Shown here: positions 59,273 through 64,000 of the stretch, piece by piece
Layout: every line of letters starts with the position of its first letter
Position numbering within the stretch: position 1 is the first letter of the stretch
Origin: Fragilariopsis cylindrus CCMP1102
Taxonomy: Eukaryota > Bacillariophyta > Bacillariophyceae > Bacillariales > Bacillariaceae
DNA: 64,000 nucleotides
Assembly (NCBI GenBank): GCA_900095095.1
Contig: FMBT01000314.1
Coordinates: forward strand, 372,001 to 436,000
Direction: 5' to 3'
Position numbers and translations under genes: made by a program
Notes under the pieces: generated by a model
What the model was told of the DNA's origin: nothing
Seen by the model: only the letters and a program-made list of their open reading frames with translations
The model's database searches: none

Positions 59273-61795
59273 TCACTCGCAAGTTTCACAAAATCTCTTC
59301 GATTCAGCGAAGGGAGATGTTGGAGTTTTTTTATTAACGCATCCACTGTTTTTAAACATACTGTTTACCGAGGCTGTATTCCGCATTCTCTTCCCCCATG
59401 TACAAAGATTTTGTTGGAATTTTTTTGCGGATAGAAACATGTTTTTAAAAGTAGTCCCAGATTTCACGTTCCATCTACTGATATCTCGATTGAAGACACT
59501 TAACTCAAACATGCTTTGAAAACTAGTCCCAGATTTCACGTTCCATTTACTGATATCTCGATTGAAGGCAAGATTCTCTTGAAACATGCCTTCAAAACTA
59601 GTCGCAGAACTAACGTCCCAGTCATTAATATCTCGATTGAAGGCACTTCTAATAGCCATGAATTTAAAACTGGTCGCAGAACTCACGTCCCAATCACTGA
59701 TGTCATTATTGAAGACACTTGCCCCAAACATGCCTTCAAAACTAGTTGCAGAACTAACGTCCCAGTCATTAATATCTCGATTGAAGGCACTATTTTCTGC
59801 AAACATGCCTCCAAAATTGGTCGCAGAACTCACGTCCCAATCACTAATAACTCGATTGAAGACACTGTCCCCAAACATGCCTTCAAAACTAGTTGCAGAA
59901 CTCACGTTCCAATCACTGATATTTCCATTGAAGATTCTATTTAGTAAAAACATGTTTTCAAAACTAGTTGCAGAACTCACGTTCCAATCTCCAATAACTC
60001 CATTGAAGACACTTTGAAGAAACATGCCTTCAAAACTGGTCGCAGAACTCACATCCCACTCACTGATATCTCCATCGAAGACACTTGACTCAAACATGCT
60101 TTCAAAACTGGTCGCAGAACGCACGTTCCAATCACTGATATCTCGTTCGAAGGCACTTGAATCAAACATGCTTTGAAAACTAGTCCCAGATTTCACGTTC
60201 CATTTACTGATATCTCGATCGAAGACACTTGCCTCAAACATGCTTTCAAAACTGATCGCAGAACTAACGTCCCAATCATTAATATCTCGATCGAAGAAGC
60301 TTAACTCAAACATTCCTTCAAAACTGGTCGTAGAGCTAACATCCCAATCATTAATATCTCGATCGAAGACACTTTGTTTAAACATGCTTTCAAAAGTAAC
60401 AGCAGAACTCACGTCCCAATTACTAATAACTCGATCAAAGTTACTAAGAAGGAACATTCCTGCAAAACTAGTCGCAGAACCCACGTTCCAATCACTAATA
60501 ACTCCATTGAAGATACTTGCCTCAAACATGCTTTCAAAAGTTCTTGCAGAACTCACGTCCCAACCACTAATAACTCCATTGAAGGCTAAATTTTCTTCAA
60601 ACATGCTTTCAAAAGTAATCACAGAACTCACGTCCCAACAGTCAATACGATTTTCGAAACTCCTGTTGTCAGAATTACCATTATTACTATACGCAAATTG
60701 CATATTTTGTACCGCTGATACGTCCCAACAATTGATATCGTTTCCGAAGTTTCTTCCACTTGTACTACCAGCTTCACCGTTAACATTAAAATCATTGATA
60801 TATTTAGCAAACTCAATGTCGGTTGTTCTTGCAGGAAGTCGAGTTCCACGTGCACCTTCTGCTTCGCATAATGATGCGCACCGAGAAAGAGATGGTCTTA
60901 ATGATGGACGTTGTGATTCTGTTGGTGGTCTATTTGTTGGTGGTCTATTTGTTGGTGGTCTATTTGTTGGTTTATTTGTTGGAATATTATTAAACTGACT
61001 TGGTCTAATAAAATTATCTATTCCATATATATACCCATTGAACCTCCTGATTACAGAACTATCAATAAATTGTGGTCGATCAGCGTTTACATTTCCTTCA
61101 CCAACTTGATAGATAGGTAGACCATTTGCACCACAGATTGTTCTTGTTGTTTCACCATTGAATCTTGTTGGTATACTAGTACCACAATTCCGACTTAATT
61201 CAAATGGCGAAAGAGAACGTTGCACGACGTGTGTTGATAGAAAATCATCAATAGATAAACCTGGTGGAAGCAAAACGTCTAATGATTGTCCATTAAATGC
61301 AGTATTTACTGGTGCAAATAATGTAAACTGTTCATTGGAATTAATTTTCCAATCAATTTCAGCAGAACTACCAACAGAAAGTCTTGATGAAAAGATACCG
61401 TCGTTGCTGTTAACTGTTTTTTTCCTTAAATCAGTAGTTTCGTTGAAGAGGTTACACAAACTTGAAAATTGATCACTCATAGAAGGTGAACAAACAATAT
61501 CTTTTAATGTTGTGCTTGTAACTACTTCATCAAGATCTTCCTTCGCCGTCGTTGATAACGTCGTTGCCGATGCCGGTGCCGTTACTACTGCCGTAGTGTT
61601 GTCAACCGAAACCCCAAGAAGAAACGTCTTGTTCATGTTGTTGTTACTGATGATAGAACTGCTACTGGCTACTTCATCGTCCGCCGATGATGTCGTCGAT
61701 GATGTCGTTGCCGTAACTACTCCTGTTGCCAAAAGCAGTAACGACAAGAGTACAAAAACTCCCTGCCGAGAAAAGGAGAACATGCAAGGTGCCAT
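59273..61795 (-). CDS. FAS1-DUF285 (BspA-like) surface protein
   Basis: Intact 840-residue secreted protein. It has a signal peptide (FSRQGVFVLLSLLLLATGVV), a Ser/Thr/Ala-rich segment, then a fasciclin-like FAS1 domain (about residues 95-270: FTLFAPVNTAFNGQSLDVLL, DDFLSTHVVQRSL, NGYIYGIDNFI). A repeated NRPPT linker follows, then about eighteen DUF285 repeats of 24-25 residues with the pattern WDVSSATSFEGMF...FNRDIS. It closes with a Cys-containing cap (LCTWGKRMRNTASVNSMFKN). DUF285 repeats form BspA-like leucine-rich surfaces, known from bacterial and protist surface proteins. FAS1 domains mediate cell adhesion. An adhesive or cell-wall-associated role is likely but inferred. The repeat block at DNA level (59330-60700) should promote unequal recombination. 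Confidence 0.9.
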   Translation of the reverse strand: MAPCMFSFSRQGVFVLLSLLLLATGVVTATTSSTTSSADDEVASSSSIISNNNMNKTFLLGVSVDNTTAVVTAPASATTLSTTAKEDLDEVVTSTTLKDIVCSPSMSDQFSSLCNLFNETTDLRKKTVNSNDGIFSSRLSVGSSAEIDWKINSNEQFTLFAPVNTAFNGQSLDVLLPPGLSIDDFLSTHVVQRSLSPFELSRNCGTSIPTRFNGETTRTICGANGLPIYQVGEGNVNADRPQFIDSSVIRRFNGYIYGIDNFIRPSQFNNIPTNKPTNRPPTNRPPTNRPPTESQRPSLRPSLSRCASLCEAEGARGTRLPARTTDIEFAKYINDFNVNGEAGSTSGRNFGNDINCWDVSAVQNMQFAYSNNGNSDNRSFENRIDCWDVSSVITFESMFEENLAFNGVISGWDVSSARTFESMFEASIFNGVISDWNVGSATSFAGMFLLSNFDRVISNWDVSSAVTFESMFKQSVFDRDINDWDVSSTTSFEGMFELSFFDRDINDWDVSSAISFESMFEASVFDRDISKWNVKSGTSFQSMFDSSAFERDISDWNVRSATSFESMFESSVFDGDISEWDVSSATSFEGMFLQSVFNGVIGDWNVSSATSFENMFLLNRIFNGNISDWNVSSATSFEGMFGDSVFNRVISDWDVSSATNFGGMFAENSAFNRDINDWDVSSATSFEGMFGASVFNNDISDWDVSSATSFKFMAIRSAFNRDINDWDVSSATSFEGMFQENLAFNRDISKWNVKSGTSFQSMFELSVFNRDISRWNVKSGTTFKNMFLSAKKFQQNLCTWGKRMRNTASVNSMFKNSGCVNKKTPTSPFAESKRFCETCE

Positions 61796-63283
61796 TTTGT
61801 TCTATGTTGATGTAATTAAATTCGATTTTAGAAAGTCTTCTCTATCTTACACACTCTTATTTTGATATGATAATTTAGATTGTTGTGAGTGAATAACTTT
61901 AGAATTGTTTGCATAATATTATATAGCACTGCTGCCCGGCGGTACCGTATGGTACGATAATTTTCCATTCAATTCTTAATAATTTCAAAAGAGTTTTCCT
62001 TGAACGTCGTGCGTTATTGTTGTAGTAATAGAAGATACATGACATTGCACAAAGATACACTTTGACAAAGATACACCGATGCAGATACACTTTTGACAAC
62101 GATACAACGACATTGACGTTAGAATTAAATACTTAGGTATCAAACGGTTAGACCAATCGCCACTTACTGCATACTGGTAGTATGGTAGTATCACAATATA
62201 TATCTAACGGTCAATTAAATCGCCAGTTTAGATATTTCGAAAATTTCATATTCCATACCGTGACATCATAAGATCACAAGATATATATTAGGATACTTAA
62301 TTTGGCTAAGTATTCTTATTCTCTGCGTTAGGATTGACGTTGGAAGTAAGAAGTAATAAAAAACGGTCACCAATCGCCAGAGTTGTTTGGGAACATTGAT
62401 TGATTTGATTTGATTTGATTTGATTTGATTGATTCATTCGATTCAATTCTAGATTCAATTCATAACAATTCAATTCAATTCATTAGAATGAATCCCTTTC
62501 CGACAAAACACGCAATGTAGAACATCCAATCACTAGTAGCTTGAAACGTTCCTCCTCGATCATCAAAAGTTCATTCTGATTTCTTGATTGACTGTGTTCA
62601 TCTGCACAAGATCATTTATCACGAGTGCCTTATGTCGTATTTTCTACTATACGCACTTGTTGTAACCCCAAATAGTCCGTCCGTTTTACCGTTTAGATAA
62701 TTTTTGAAACAATAGAAATCTTTATTTACATAGTATGCACGACGTTTTTGTTTTCCTCGCCAATTGTTTGTAAACCGGACTATTTTGCACGCAGCAAATG
62801 ATACACGATGAGTATGAATTCATTAATTAAATTTTAAGTCTTGGCAAAGCGAATAGCATGCGTCGACAAAATTGAAGAATATCTTCTCATTCACACATCA
62901 AACAATTTATTCGTTCACATTTTATTGATATAAAAATAATAACTTACTCATCCAAATAATATTTCAACCGATGAATCAACAAAAACATACTCATCAATCT
63001 TATATTTCCACCGACGAATCAACAAAAACAAAACGGAACTCACCAAAATAAATTACGAAGTGCGCTGTTACGTTATTTTACACCATCATCATTGTGCAAA
63101 ATTATCTACTAATTCTTGTTTTATTGGTCCATCCTTGTGTTCTCACACAATTCTATACTACCATAACTTTAGAAAAATTATTTTATTAAAGAAGCAGTAA
63201 TCATTCCTCATAAAAACAAATCGAAGCAAATCGAATCGAATCGAATCTAACACTTTACTTCTCTCATCATCATCATCATCATC
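61796..63283. other. Divergent intergenic region with microsatellites
   Basis: GATTT pentamer run (about 62399-62432), CAATTC repeats (about 62440-62485), TCGAA repeats (about 63223-63247) and CATCAT just before the next start. A repeat of CACCGATGAATC/CACCGACGAATC with AACAAAAAC occurs near 62970 and 63010. No supported gene. Confidence 0.4.
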
Positions 63284-64000
63284 ATGAAGTATTCTATTGC
63301 AACCATTTTAACTGTTATTGCCGTCGTGGCTGTGCCTTCTGTTGATGCTGTTGTCGGGGATATTACGGGAGGAAATGAGATATCGTCAGTATCGTCATCA
63401 GAACCACTGCATGTTTCAAGGAATGCAGCAACATCAAGAAATGGTGGTACGGGGAGGCATAAGAAAAAAGTAAGTAGATGACGATGGAAATACAATGTAA
63501 TATGATGAATATTCCAATTTATAATAACTAACATCAATTTGTTTGTTTTTGCTTTCCAATTATATCTTTTTCTTTTCACCTTCTACTACTACATCATCAT
63601 TTTACTTGAAAATTAGGGGAAATCGGATAAATCGCCGAAAGCGAAAAACTTCATTGGCGACTGTTCCGTCTTGTCGGGCGCGGAATTTGAAATCACTACA
63701 GGGTGGGAAGTTGATTCAGAACTTCTGTACACGTACCCATGTTCAGGTGGTTACGCCCCAAACTTTGCAGCAAATGATCAATTACTAAAGGATGTCCGTG
63801 GAGCAATCAATAATTCAGGACGGAGCTTAGGTATCGATGCTGATTGTGCCAATCTATGTGATGTTGATAACGGATCCTACGAACTTGTCGGTGGTGATGC
63901 TATAACCGGCAGAGTATCTGTTGCAGATGTATACCCACGTAAAATTGCGAATATCTTTTGTGACGAAGAGTTTGGAGTTTTGAATAATGACAATCCGGTC
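63284..64000 (+). CDS. Secreted protein, partial at window end
   Basis: Exon 1 (63284-63469) encodes a signal peptide (MKYSIATILTVIAVVAVPSV, cleaved after about DA) and a Ser/Arg/Lys-rich stretch ending GRHKKK. A phase-0 intron (63470-63616, GTAAGT...ATTAG) leads to exon 2, which stays open to the end of the window: KSPKAKNFIGDCSVLSGAEF, TGWEVDSELLYTYPCSGGY and LGIDADCANLCDVDNG. Cysteines are regularly spaced, as in an extracellular domain. The gene is cut by the window edge. Family not recognised. Confidence 0.75.

Noticed and set aside
59516-60998. Forward frames with internal repeats (SRRTHVPIT, LVAELTSQSLI)
   Set aside because: They mirror the DUF285 repeats on the other strand, which have the recognised domain and an intact frame.

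Overview
This window reads as nuclear DNA of a diatom, most likely a raphid pennate of the Bacillariaceae type. The inference rests on gene content: an HSF-type regulator, a DUF6824-type protein, a FAS1 plus DUF285 (BspA-like) surface protein, a Copia element of the kind common in diatoms, several secreted or single-pass membrane proteins, and short GTAAGT...AG introns of about 80-460 bp. Intergenic DNA is AT-rich and full of microsatellites. No tRNA, rRNA, CRISPR array or organelle gene was seen.

Layout. 0.7-6.8 kb: a young Copia LTR element with 276-bp LTRs and a TTAGT target duplication, next to a decayed relative (7.0-7.7 kb). 8.4-15 kb: an HSF-domain gene behind a two-copy direct repeat, and a reverse-strand membrane protein with a sulfotransferase-like loop. 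15-20.5 kb: three frame-broken genes (DUF6824-type; a Cys-rich membrane protein; a tyrosinase divergent from it). 21.3-23.4 kb: a four-exon secreted propeller-like membrane protein. 25.0-27.4 and 39.1-41.5 kb: two direct copies of a 2.35-kb repeat with a tandem-array tail. 27.5-33.6 kb: a FANCJ/BRIP1-type DNA helicase with a PDZ domain in its Fe-S region. 33.7-38 kb: an ankyrin-like diatom family member, a hAT-type MITE with 8-bp target duplications, and a four-TM protein. 41.7-47.6 kb: a KCTD-like BTB protein, mitochondrial-type Cpn10, and a coiled-coil protein with seven NPF motifs. 47.8-58.8 kb: three copies of a 0.4-kb repeat, a DUF2237-like membrane protein, a small unknown protein, a MORN-repeat protein, and a head-to-head pair of secreted FKBP isomerases. 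59.3-64 kb: the FAS1-DUF285 protein and the start of another secreted protein.

The genes do not form one pathway. Two themes recur. Secretory-route and cell-surface proteins are frequent (the FKBP pair, tyrosinase, Cys-rich protein, propeller protein, DUF2237-like, FAS1-DUF285). Stress, repair and folding proteins (HSF, Cpn10, FANCJ) are also present.

Seven host genes are interrupted by about twenty frame changes. Nearly all of those that could be phased equal the loss of a single base, often beside a homopolymer, while catalytic motifs are intact. Deletion-type consensus error in the assembly explains this better than gene death, but this cannot be proved from the sequence alone. The most unusual item is the PDZ domain placed between two neighbouring motifs of the FANCJ Fe-S region.
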